Assembly (NCBI RefSeq): GCF_901709675.1
Contig: NC_051108.1
Span: forward strand, 4,994,631-5,058,630
Reading direction: 5' to 3'
Length of the DNA: 64,000 nt
Source of the DNA: Syngnathus acus
Taxonomy: Eukaryota; Chordata; Actinopteri; Syngnathiformes; Syngnathidae
The translations under genes were made by a program, and so were the position numbers. The notes beneath the pieces were generated by a model. The model worked only from the letters and a program-made list of their open reading frames with translations. It was not told the origin of the DNA and did not search any database. The number at the start of each line of letters is the position of its first letter. Positions within the stretch are counted from its first letter, which is position 1. This document shows, piece after piece, positions 21,871 to 45,650 of this stretch.

Positions 21871-22610
21871 GTTGTTTACTTGCGTGACGATTCTACTTAT
21901 CAATTCCTCGATTTGAAGTCTAATTTTGCAGTGTTCTGCTGTAAAACCAAATTCTGCCTAAAGAAGAAAAACGTAATCCATGTTATTTTTCTTTTATGTG
22001 AGCACACCTAACAAATTGTTGTGGAAAAATGTGAAAAAGATTTGGTTTTCACGTAAAATCTAGCTAGCATTAGCGTAATTCATGAAGCTTTGCGTTATTA
22101 GCATATGGAGGCCACTGTAGACTTTTCAGTTGATGCAACACAGGCAAGTCATCAGGTGACAGGCACAAACAAATCATTTTCACTATCTATGAAACACACT
22201 TGCTCAAATTGACAAACCACCCCTGATTTATTGGTAGTTTCTAATGGTTACATTTCCACTAGCCTGTTTACGCTTTCTTGGCTTCACAGACTGCTTCGCA
22301 CTTATCGATAAGGGCTGCTAAAGATAAAGTCTGACTTACAAATATTTCAAGAGAGCAATCAACTATATATTCATAATTTGATCTGGTAACCTAGTTTCAC
22401 ATATATTGTACCGAGTAGGAGAACTATAAGTATGCTGTTGGTTGATACCCAATGAAAGACACTGTCAGGAATGGGAGTGCGTTCAACTAGCTGCTTAGCT
22501 GCTATTGGCCTGGAGGAAGCTGTGCTCGGCACAGCTATCTTCACTTGCCTGTATCTTAGGAGTTATCTAATTACGCAATTCAACTAATATTCACTGCGAA
22601 AAAAAACTAC

Positions 22611-34400
<11,790 letters not shown>

Positions 34401-36189
34401 GAACAATTGTTTGGATCTCCAGAAAAAAAAGAACCAGATAAACAATATATATTTTCTGTGCAGTTTAAATGTACTGCATTGGCTATAATCAAGTTGAGTG
34501 ATTGACTCTCAGCATACATCAAGAGATGCATGTTGAATAAACACACCAAAAAGGAGCCCAGTCAGCAGCCCACTACTTCTGTTAATCAAGTGAACAATAC
34601 ATGCATATTTTACATTTAAGCAGAGCACCTCTTGTGAGTGGGTACATAAAGCGAGCCACCCTGATGACATGTATGCACAATGAACATTTTTTTAATTGTC
34701 CATTCGATAGTATTGAAAGATTTGTCACAATGTAAAATGATTTGTTTTCATCCTCACAGGATGTCCTTGTTATCAAAAAATAAAACACTTATTTACCGCT
34801 ATGGTGTCTGAATTGAGGCTTTTGTTTTTATTTGAATGACCTGCAATCAATGCTAATACTGCTGAGTGCTAACGTGTCTGTCAGTCACCTCACTTTTATT
34901 GACTAGAGTCAGGGATTAAACCTTATCCTTGACTTGTTGGGAACATCCCACCTCTGAAGAATCTTTTGCAATTTTGGACCTATTACTTTTGTGGAACTGT
35001 TTAACGATATGAACATCAATCATTTTTGAGACAATCCTGCTACTCCTCTCTACAGTCAGATTATATTAAGAAATATAAAGCAGGCTCATTCACCAGGCCA
35101 TCCTGCTGTCACATTAAATCTCTATGCAGATCATGAAGATCTAAATCGAAAGGACATGATGTGATATGTAAGGCTGCCATGACTATCTGATGTTTTTCTT
35201 CTTGTTTAACAATAAATCAAAAACACTTGGTTTGCTTGAGGAGACACAGAACCTGACTCGGGAAGTGTCATTTAAATCTTCTGTACGCCAGCCGGATAAA
35301 GTATGAGGGCATGGAAGGAGAAGCGTTGGATTATTGCATAAAAAAAAAATGGTGAGAATTAAGGAGTCATGTTTGGATTCTGATGTGGGAAATGATCAGG
35401 ATCGTTATCCAGCTTCCGCAGAACCGTGTTGATTATCTGATTATTTGAATCAGGGTGTGGGAAATGCATGCAGTGGGTTAATAATTGATATTGGAACTAT
35501 ATGAAGAACACTTGAGCTAACACCTCAGCATTATGCATAGCATGCTTTGAAAATCTACAGATGCAGTGCATACTAACAACGCCCTGAAGGATTAGATTTG
35601 AAGTTGTGCACAAGCACTACAATTCCCCTTCTGGGGTTCTTCCGTACCCACATGAAAAGATCTAAAGGAGAAAGCAAGTGCAGAAAAAAAAAATACAAGA
35701 TTATAGTTTAGATAGATTTACCTCCGGTGCAAAAAGTTAGCAAAATTTGAATTAGAATTCACATGTAGACCAGTAGAGGAAAATATTTTTTCGTTTATTG
35801 ATTTCAAAATTAACAACGGTTGTAGTAGCTAGCAAAGAAATATATAGTTGTACTCTAAAAGTCTGTGATGTATCATGTCAGATGAGCAGCAATCATTTTT
35901 TAAATAGTTCACAACTTCTTTTCCAAATGACAATAATACTAAAGAAAAGAAATACACACTTTACGCATATTCAGAGCTAATGATGATATAGAACAATATA
36001 GAAAAAAATCTAATTAAAAAAATCTAAATAACAGCGGGGGGTTATCTAGCATACAGTATTTGATTAAAAAAATTATCTGATAAAAAAAAATATGAATACA
36101 ATTGGAGAAGTTGAGAGTATGCCAAACCACTAATTTATTATTAATTTATTAATTTATTACACATTTATTTACAAATTTTTTACCACACA
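34401..36189. other. Intergenic DNA between ptchd4 and the ift20 copy
   Basis: No gene, exon or complete repeat is recognised in this 1.8 kb. It is AT-rich with short A-runs. Confidence 0.6.
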
Positions 36190-36250
36190 TTTATTTTCCA
36201 GACATTGCAAAACTGGGCATTTTGCGTAAATTTACTTCTCCATCTTAACA

Positions 36251-36649
36251 TCACTTCTGCAAAATATATTGATTAATAAATTCATTTTGTTCCGCTTCTA
36301 CTTTCAAAAGGGTCTCATACTCAAAACGATATCGCTTAAGTTGCATCATCTTCTCTGTCATAAGAGCTGAAAGTTGCTGCTGCTGGGCCTCCCTTTGCTT
36401 TGCCACAAACTTCAGCAGGTTTCTCGTTCCAAGAGCCTTCAACTTTTCTCGCTCTGTCTCATTTGCCAACTCATTCACCAAGTCCATAAGCCCTCCGATA
36501 ATCTTCAAAAACTGTACAATTTTGTCCAAAAATTCTTTGCAGTCTTCTCTGAGCTCCGACGTCTTTTGGCTGACGTCTGGCTCGAGTGCACGTAGTTTGT
36601 TGAGTTCATCAAAATAACAGCCCGCCTGTGCCAATGCATCTTTGGCCAT
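36251..36649 (-). CDS. ift20: Intraflagellar transport protein 20, intronless copy
   Basis: The ORF encodes 132 residues, the same length as human IFT20, from [20 protein letters not shown] through [29 protein letters not shown] and [16 protein letters not shown] to TGA. IFT20 is the small coiled-coil IFT-B subunit that links Golgi membrane traffic to cilium assembly. Vertebrate IFT20 genes have several introns, and here none interrupts the whole reading frame, so this is most simply a retrocopy of the mRNA. An AATAAA lies about 55 bp past the stop (36190-36195 on this strand) followed by A-rich sequence. The frame is intact and residues typical of the family are kept ([18 protein letters not shown]), so it may still be functional. 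No parent gene is in the window. Confidence 0.9.
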   Translation of the reverse strand: MAKDALAQAGCYFDELNKLRALEPDVSQKTSELREDCKEFLDKIVQFLKIIGGLMDLVNELANETEREKLKALGTRNLLKFVAKQREAQQQQLSALMTEKMMQLKRYRFEYETLLKVEAEQNEFINQYILQK

Positions 36650-37831
36650 AGTCTGGACAACTGTGTAATTAATAAAATGCAGTTTGATCGACGAACAAAA
36701 ATACTCTGATGTCTTAAGTTAGTAGCATTAAAATACCTAATATATATTTAAATAGTATTTCTGATACAAAATCTTACTCTTATTAGCTCGTTATTGACAT
36801 AAAGATCAATAAAGCTCACCTAGCTGTAGAAGTTGGATATCAATCAATATCTTGGATACCAATCGGGATCACAGGATTCATTTTGTGTTATCGATAATTC
36901 TGTTTTCGACAACTTTTTTTCTGCCTCGAGGTGTGTTTATGACACAAAAACTAATCAAAGCTTCAACATGACATCATATGTTTAAGCCTCACTGGGTGGC
37001 ATCATCAGAAAGATTTCATTGTATGATATTTGTATTTAAGCGACTTCAAAAGGGTTTTTGATAATGGTCAGTGACAGCAAAAATATAGTTTGTTGGAGAG
37101 ATTTAAAGTATCTGTTGGATTTAAATCATTATATTTATTTATAATTGGAAAATAAAACGTTTGTAGTAAGGGAAACTTTTTCAGAAATAATGCCAGAGGT
37201 GATTTGGAATCTCAGTCAATCAATAGAAACTTCATTTTTTGTGAAAGTGAAAGAACGTTTCCCCATTCAAGTGGATGAAAATAGAATTAATCTGTTCCAA
37301 AAAAGGATTGATTACTAAACTAACAGAAGTCTAAACAAATCCAAGTCAAAATACTATGGGCATTTGTAGTTTTTTTTGGAGCAAAGTCAATGATGTCACA
37401 AATAAAAACTGTACAGTAAATACATCACAGAAACATTTGCGGTGAAGTAGGAATGAGGAATATTTCAGTCCAAATGCAGCAGTCGAGCAACTTTCGAAAA
37501 ATACCAATGGCTCAAATTGCTCCATCAATTCCGTGGTGAATAGCATAAAATGAAATTAAGTTCAAAGGTGAAATCACTGGTGACCTAAAGTTGACACCCA
37601 TCCACTGATTGACACATCTGTTGATAGCATGGTTGTGTAGAGTTCTGCAGAACGTAAGATGTGTGATGAAGTGAAGTCAAAAGGTCTTGTGTCAGAACAA
37701 AATTGCAGTTCTTTGTCAATTTTTTTTATTTTTTATTCCTCCTCTCTAGTTCATGAGCTCACTCAGAAAAGCATTCTGTGGAAATGAATGTGATACTAGC
37801 TTATGTGAGCCGTTGATTAATTACTATAAAT

Positions 37832-38068
37832 CATTGGTGTCAAACTCAAGGCCCGGGGGCCCAGATACGGCCCGTCACATCATTTTATGTGGCCTGTGAA
37901 GACAAATTGTGGTCATGCGTCATTACTAAAATTGCTAATTGTCTTCACTTTTAAAAACTAAAGATATTGCTATCAATTTTTCTTTTTAAAATATTTGAAC
38001 AGTTAGTCTCTGATTTCAAAGCTAGTTATTCATCAGTAGCCGCGACAAAAATGAATTTGACACCCCTG
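37832..38068. mobile_element. hAT-like element with both ends
   Basis: It starts cattggtgtcaaactcaagg and ends aatttgacacccctg. Inside are 'cggcccgtcacatcatttta' and 'tgtggcctgtgaagacaaat', the inverse of words in the 29.9-kb copy. Confidence 0.8.
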
Positions 38069-38457
38069 CATTCAAAAGTGTTCTATATGTGTTCTTGGAA
38101 GAAATATAATTTCATCCCCCTTCCATCTTCTCTTTAGCATGCAACTTGAGTCACCCTCAACCAACCCTTCCCCGCAATGTCACTTGTCCCCATGTGTCAT
38201 AACGATAGAGGGTTTTCCACGTCACTATGTTCTCTATCAGCAATTTACAAGGACCAAAGAATACTTTCGATTTTAATTAAGCAAATCAAAATTTGAAATG
38301 ATAAACCGCTTCGACATGATCTACTTGCCCTACGTCCCTAAGCACCAACACAATTAAAATCGTGAAAAAAAGGATTAATGGATTATTGCAAGACACAAAA
38401 ATCAGCTTGAGTTTATCTGGAATCCATTTTCACGCCCTTTGTCCAGCACAGAGATAG

Positions 38458-38512
38458 TGTGTGTGTGCGTGTATATGTGTGTGTGTGTGCGTATGTGTGT
38501 GCGCGTGTGTGT
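38458..38512. repeat. TG microsatellite with CG steps
   Basis: An interrupted (TG)n with tatg, gcg and gcgcg steps. Alternating purine-pyrimidine sequence. Confidence 0.85.
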
Positions 38513-39536
38513 CACCAAGTATCACTGTGTGCTTAGTGCGTCCATCCTTGTTGAATTTTGTGTATAGCTAATACGCAAATATTTCTAGAAACGCATGTTA
38601 AACTTAATGGGACAAAATTAAACAATCGTAAATAAATAAATAAATCGTTGGTCAAAATGTTTAGATAGTTGATTTACTTTCTGTAGCCCAAATTTTTAAA
38701 AAATGCTTTATGACCTCTTAGTTTTTCTGAGTCACCAAAACATCGGCATTTTGCAAATGTAGTTTTTTTATTTTTTTAAAACAGACCACTAAGTCATCTT
38801 CAATCAGCCTTGATTGAATGGATTTGATTTCAAGTACATTAATAACAGAAAAATGGATGCTGTAAACACGCTCTTAGGTTGGGGTAATTCCATTTTTGGC
38901 ATCTTTCTCTCTTACAAAATGAGTTTTGAGGAGAGTACAAAATGTCTGACCTCTTGGCATGGTCAGTGTTGTGTAACAGGACAATGGAAGATGACCCCTC
39001 AGACAGAAAAAGACTCAGCAAGGCTCAGGATTGCTGACAAACTATAATGTATTTAATCTGCGTGCTGAGGACAGACCAGCAAAAAGATCCCACAGCCTTC
39101 TCGAAATAGCTAAATCAATATCTATGTAATGAGGAGTAGCCATGCTGAGACATGATGAGGGAAAGAGCGACGACGGTATGAATGACATTTCTCCTTCATA
39201 TGGCCTTGTCATTATTTTCAAGCTGTCCCTGCATCCTATCCCCTAGTGAGTTATCTCTTCCATTATGACAGGGCCAGGTTCATATTCATACAAAAGATTT
39301 TCCAATATGACAGCATCAAGCTTGCAGCTTCCTGTGTCCTTTGCCTCTGCGATACTCATCTCAAGGTTTGTCCTGTTCATGCACCTTGACCTCAGCGCCA
39401 ACCACTTAAACTTAAGTGAAACGCATTAAATGTGGTTTTAATTATGTACAGTTAAAAGCAACAATGAATGTGTTACTTGTAGTTCAAATGAGGTTTGTCA
39501 TGTAATTCTTTACAAATCAAGTCAGTTTTCATAATA

Positions 39537-39912
39537 TACCGTATTTTCCGCACTATAAGGCGCACCGGATTATAAGACGCACCTTTAATGAATGGCCCAT
39601 TTTAAAACTTTGTCCATATATAAAGCGTACCAGATTATAAGGCGCACCTTTAATGAATGGCCCATTTTACAACTTTGTCCATATATAAGGCGCAACAGAT
39701 TATAAGGCGCACCTTCAATGAATGGCCCATTTTAAAACTTTGTCCATATATACGATATATACATTTGGCCCGCGGGCCGGACTTTGTACACGCCTGCTGT
39801 AGTGGCTCAATATTGGTCCATATATAAGGCGCACCTGATTATAAGGCGCACTGTCGGCTTTTAAGAAAATTGGATTTTTTTAGGTGCGCCTTATAGTGCG
39901 GAAAATACGGTA
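39537..39912. mobile_element. TA-flanked MITE, copy 8 (core B)
   Basis: Ends TA-CCGTATTTTCCGCACTATA and gtgcggaaaatacgg-TA. It shares with copy 1 the core 'atatacatttggcccgcggg', and has one more internal 'ggcgcacc...aatggcccattt' unit than copy 1. Confidence 0.9.
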
Positions 39913-41036
39913 ATATAATACGATATAGTATAATATAATATTTATAATAATATTATAATTTTATAATTCGTACTTTCTGCGTTATAGCTACATTTCCAAA
40001 AATTCAAACAAGAGTGATGGACCAGCTCCCCAATCAACTGCAAGGCTCTATTAATACCCATCTACTTTTTCTGCTATTAGAAGTGTGTACATATTGTTTA
40101 AAAATAGCTTGTATGCCTAATTCATAATGTGCTGTCAGACCTTTTTTTTGCCTGCATTTGAAGTTGTGTGTATAAAATAATGGTGCATAGTAATGGCCCC
40201 ATTGTCAATCATGCAAACTAATATGAATTTCTTTTCATAGTACAAATGAGAGTTTTTCTCGTCTGGTCTCACTTTCTCCTCCATTTGCCTTTTTGGGGAT
40301 TTTGAGGCCCATTCATATGAGCTAATGGATCTCATTTGCTGTCATTGGAGTTTGAGCAGTGTATTTTTTCCTATTGTGGCTTTTGTGTCTTATTTTTTCC
40401 CCCCCTGTTGACCATGTAAAACCCTTCCACTTTTCTCTGGTGGCATGCATGAGCTCATCTGCCCTGCAGTGAAGATTTCAAAAGCATGCTGCTTTCACAT
40501 GCAAGCACCTGCTGTCAGTTAGAGCTCACATGCCACGTTGACAACATGGATTTGGGTAATGGTCCAGCAACAACAGACACAAACCGTCGAGTTCCCACAG
40601 GGAGAAAGAGAATGCAGGACTCCTGCAGATGTATAAATGGGAAACAGAGGATCAAACAGCATCCATCCATCCATCTAAAGTGTTTTTTGTGCTACTAGTG
40701 CTAATTAGACAGACATATAAAAAAAAAAATCTGAAATTTTGGATTATCAAGTGACATAAACCACCCCTCTCACTGGGAATAAAATTTTGACCACCATGGG
40801 CATGATTGGGTCAACAATCAAGAATAATCCCATAGCCTGCTTTTATCTCATGCTAGCTAGCTAACAGCTGGTCGGAATGATCACCAACGGCTGGCATCAT
40901 TTTGCACTCTGCCAAACGATTCATTCAAATTATGTCCCAGCAACATAATGATACATCAATCTCTTAATTTTGCCACAACTGTAAGTCTTTTTTTTTCTAA
41001 ATTTCTTCTTGCAATGGGAACGAATGAACAAATGAA

Positions 41037-41429
41037 TACCGTATTTTCCGCACTATAAGGCGCACCTAAAAACCTCCAATTTTCTCAAAAGCCGACAGTG
41101 CGCCTTATAATCTGGTGCGCCTTATATATGGACCAATATGGATTCGTGGATGAGGACTAATTTATTAAAGTAAGCTTTACGTGTTTATTTTGTGGGTTGT
41201 GTGATATTAACATTTGAGCAACGTTGAGTTATTGATATATTGTTATTGTTTTCACTATTTCAAGTGTTACTATATTGTGAGTGCATTAACGTTTGAGCCA
41301 CGTTGAGTTATTTATTCTATGCACCTTATAATCCGGTGCGCCTTATATATAGACAAAGTTTTAAAATGGGCCATTCATTGAAGGTGCGCCTTATAATCCG
41401 GTGCGCCTTATAGTGCGGACAATACGGTA
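41037..41429. mobile_element. TA-flanked MITE, copy 9 (core C)
   Basis: Ends TA-CCGTATTTTCCGCACTATA and gtgcggacaatacgg-TA. The core has two 'aacgttgagtta' units and 'gattcgtggatgaggactaa', shared in inverted order with the copy at 50.0 kb. Confidence 0.9.
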
Positions 41430-43136
41430 AGTGAATGTACAGATGAACGAATAAAATAGTCTCCATGCAAATCTTTTCTCAAAATTATTTTTCACACATT
41501 CTTTCTATTCTTTCTTTGTATGTAGAGTTAGCGTCTGTATACTTGACCACAAACTTTATGCACATTTAATAACACAAAGGCCTGCTTCTCTCTACTGAAC
41601 TGTGAAGTGCAGCAATTTATTTTTACTAGGGACTGGTGGCTCATGAACAGCTCTGAAGATAGTGGCTAGGCAATGATACATGGACTTTCCCATGTTCACC
41701 TTGGACTCTCCTTTTCCGCTCCATAACATTACACCGAGTAATCGCAAAATGGAAAATGCTTTTTCACTGTGTGGGGAAATAGAATGTGGATTTACTGGAG
41801 TTTCAAGGTACTAAAATGAAATACTGTATATTCTGAGTGTTGAATTGCATTCCTATAATGGAAGCTGAATTTTTGGGGAGGGACTGCGGTGTTGCAATTG
41901 GTTTTATCCTGCTGCCCCAATTTCTGAGCAGAGGACTTGTAGACTGTAGAAGCAAAAAAAAAAAAAAAAATCAATAGCGTTGAGGGAAACAGCATTTTAC
42001 CCATGACAAGTACATTCATCAATTATAAAACATTGCTGCACATTGAACAATTGTCATCGTTGATAATTCTTCAAAGCTGCAAGGCACTCTTTGTAAACTC
42101 ATTTTCATTCACTGATGTTAAAATGCTCTTCAAACAGGATCGTAAAAGAATTGCTGTGTCTCAAGCTGCATTTTAAATCAGAATATAGATGAGTAGTTCG
42201 CCAAGGGAAATGTCAATCTGCATGTATTTTTTTTTTCTGCTGTACTTGCACTTAGTGCCTTCTTCCACATTGACTTCACTCTTAATGCATGTTAATCACG
42301 GTATCGGCAGAATTGATTGGTTGTGATGAGGTTAAGTATGTATTCATGTTTCCTTGTCAATTGTTTTGACCTTTGCTGCAAATGACAAAAACAAAAAAAA
42401 AAAGAAATATTAATAAGCAGGGAGTTTCCAAGACCACAGTTTATAGTGACAGCAATTTCATAAAATAAACTCATCAATAAATACGGATAATTTCATTATG
42501 AAAGAACAGGACAGCCACAAAACAAATTGAAGCTCTCAGTTGACACTGATTATTGTTACTCAATGAAATCATGTTAGATTGTGTGTTATCTTCAGTCATT
42601 CATTTTCACCAGCCAGTTGAGCTCATTATACACAGCGAGTGCATTGAGGGGGCACTAGAGGAAGGCAATTTACAAAATGTGTGTGTGGATGTGTGTGTCT
42701 TTTGTGACAGTGGCATGCTGGCCATCTTTTCAAAGTTATTTGTTTATTCACGGCGATTTGCAAGTTTCTGTGAGCTTCCATCGCAGTGTCACAGTTAGGG
42801 CTCATTTGCATATGTGCATCACCCACAGAACCGTAATATAAAAGAATAAGAGGATAAACGTTTCAAATGTGTTAGCAAGTGACGGTTTCATTTTGGTTTG
42901 ATGACTTAATGTGAGGCCGTGCTGTGTCAAGGGCAGTCATAATAAACATTGACAAGCTAGTGGCTTGGCAATAACTACTCTGATGGTTTAATGTTGAGTG
43001 GACCTTAACATAAGACCTTTTTGACCAAGTCTTACTTCAGGTGAGAGACATTTTTTTAACCATTATTAATGTTATCACCTTGTTGTCATTTCAGTCACAT
43101 GGTAATTACGATTGGTAATTTATGATTTTTTGTTAT

Positions 43137-43544
43137 TACCGTATTTTCCGGACTATAAGGCGCACCGGACTATAAGGCGCACCTTCAATGAATGGCCCAT
43201 TTTAAAACGTTGTCCTTATATAAGGCGCACCGGACTATAAGGCGCACCATTAATGCATCATGTCAGATTTTTAATCCAAATCAAATCATTCTCCATTTTA
43301 TCTGTTTTATTTTAACTTCAGGCGCAACAAATTACTTTATAATCACAAAATAATGATCAATAGTCTTTTTGATTCATGATTCATAGTCTTCAGCGGGCCA
43401 CTTATGATTGATTTCATGACACAATGCTTCGGGCCAGTTTAAATTTAGGCATTTGGTCCATATATAAGGCGCACCAGACTATAAGGCGACTTTTGAGAAA
43501 ATTTTAGGTTTTTAGGTGCGCCTTATAGTCCGGAAAATACGGTA
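43137..43544. mobile_element. TA-flanked MITE, copy 10 (core A, inverted)
   Basis: Ends TA-CCGTATTTTCCGGACTATA and cttatagtccggaaaatacgg-TA. It carries the same core as the copies at 21.5 and 24.6 kb in the opposite orientation. Confidence 0.9.
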
Positions 43545-44798
43545 TTCCCAGTGGCACAATACTCTCAATTCAGTTCTTCTTGCTGCATTTGTGTCTTTTG
43601 CCCCATCTTTTATTCCCTCCGTCCCGTTTGGTCAGTAGTTTCTCTTTGCTCCAAAGTCACAAGAGATAAAACCCCAAATAATGACCCACCATCTGTCCTT
43701 CTCATTAAAGTGGAACATATGTTAATGCACAATATGCAGCTCTCCTGTGTTCTTGCTAAGTCAAGGGCAAAATTGAATTCCTCCAAGAGATTGCATGTCT
43801 GAAATGCATTATATTTTGCTCAATCATTTTTCTGCTTTAATATATTTTTTTCCTCACTAGCAACCTCAGCATTGAAGCCTGACACATGAAAGTATCACTA
43901 TCCACTCTCATGGTACAGAAGCAATCACAGATTAGCTTTCCTCAGGCTGGATTCCACTATATGTTTAAGTGCCCAATTTTGATATAATATCCGTTTACAT
44001 GTAGACAAATGCCACACAACAAAAATGTCAACAAAAAAAAGTATGAACACAGAACTAACAATATTATTGCCTAGATTTATTTAAATAATAAAAATAATGA
44101 TAATTGTTCTTCCCTCTGGATTGATCTCCCCTTAGGTGGAAAAAATTGTCATATTTGAATTGTATGCCATATTTTCTATTTTTATTCCATGCATTCTTTT
44201 GCAACAATACATGCAACAACTGTAATCAAATATGCAGTTCATGAAGGCCTAAGCTTCTTAGGAGTGCCCACACTCAATAATGTTTGGGAGCTTTATGTGT
44301 GGGTCTGGGTTGATGAACTGATACCGCTTGTACAATGTGTCTGCGTTCCTTTTATTCTCCAAATCCCCCAAAAGACCTTGAGCCAAACAGTTCTTGCAGC
44401 TAAGCTTTAAATCTTGGCCCGTCCCTTGATTCAAAAGCAGTGACGCAGTTTTTTTTTTTTGTCAACTGTTGAATGTGCGTGCAAACACCTCCAATGACAT
44501 AAAAATTCTAACCAGATTCAAACTCATCCAACTTATTTGTGAAAACAAAAATCATCACAATGTTGAGATTTCTCCTAACTGAGCTATTTTATAATTTACT
44601 GCGCATGCAAGCAATTATTTGTTTTCCTTCAACAAATGACATTCTTGCTCAGAGGTTGTTTAAAAATGAAAAACACAGCTGTGGGAGATGACGAAGCAAT
44701 TAACTCCCAAATAAAAGCCCATCTGTGAACCTTGCTTCTTTCATAAATGTTGCTGTCGAAATTCTATTTTGATATACGTATGACACCCATACATATGT

Positions 44799-44920
44799 GA
44801 TCAACTATACTAGTAAGTAAGTAATGTGAATAATTACACATATAAGTCGCACCTGAGTATAAGTCACCCCCTCACCCAAACTATGGAAAAAAACGCGACT
44901 TATAGTCCGAAAAATACGGT
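44799..44920. mobile_element. MITE fragment, GTCGC variant (copy 11)
   Basis: gatcaactatactagtaagt at the left and cgcgacttatagtccgaaaa with ATACGG at the right, as in the 26.5-kb copy. An AT microsatellite has grown directly from its right end. Confidence 0.65.
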
Positions 44921-44925
44921 GTGTG

Positions 44926-44970
<45 letters not shown>

Positions 44971-44984
44971 GTATATATATATAC
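44921..44984. repeat. TA/TG microsatellite
   Basis: gtgtgtatatg followed by (TA)n with one cg step. It adjoins the MITE at 44.9 kb. Confidence 0.9.
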
Positions 44985-45606
44985 ATTCCCTATTTAAGGA
45001 ACGATCAATTTCCTGGTTAGTTCGCCAGTCAATGACAACAATCAAACTTAAGATGAAAGATGTCCTCACAATTAACATAATATGTTTTGGAAATGTGATC
45101 TTCGCAATGTCTTCACTTTCAAAGGGGATTACCACACACTTACCTTAATGAGTGACGAGGGCAAAGTGGTGACTGATTACACTTTAGGGCTGAACACTTA
45201 GGAGAACAAGAGTTATTTCTAAGGGCCATTGAGAGAGAGAGAGTGAAGTGAAGCTCAAATGTTTGTGTAGGCAATGTAAACGAGCAGGGCCTTCACATCC
45301 AGGCTAAAATCTGCACCTACAGTTAAGCAAGTGTGAATAAATAGTCTCCACACCCCTGTCCAAGTACCAGGTTTTTATTATTTTATATAATTAAATCCTT
45401 AGCCAACATCATATTTGTCCATTCAAGAAGTTGTTCTTTTTTCTTCTGAGTGTTTAAATTCTTGTAAACGTGCAAGGTATCATCCTAAAGGATGGCAATG
45501 GTTTCTAAAACTTATTCTAAAACCTTTTTATGCTCTTCTCAATCACTGGTGAGTTTAATAATAATAATGATAATGATAATAATATTGATAATGATAATGA
45601 TGATTG

Positions 45607-45650
45607 ATCATGATGATCATGATGATCATGATCATCATGATCATCATGAT
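45607..45650. repeat. Perfect 44-bp palindrome of ATC/GAT units
   Basis: The first 22 bases (atcatgatgatcatgatgat + ca) are the exact reverse complement of the second 22, with no spacer. It sits inside a longer ATA/ATG/ATT microsatellite (about 45555-45680). Confidence 0.92.

Larger units (their letters stand above)
18111..22610. other. Intergenic DNA between the galectin-like gene and ptchd4
   Basis: No gene recognised in about 4.5 kb. It contains MITE copies at 19422-19682 and 21455-21870, short A/T runs, and otherwise AT-rich sequence. The 3' UTR of ptchd4 (minus strand) must lie in its right part; I do not see a decisive poly(A) signal. Confidence 0.6.

Noticed and set aside
44921-45148. 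Open frames rich in Ile and Tyr on both strands at about 44.9-45.1 kb and 53.1 kb.
   Set aside because: They are translations of AT microsatellites.
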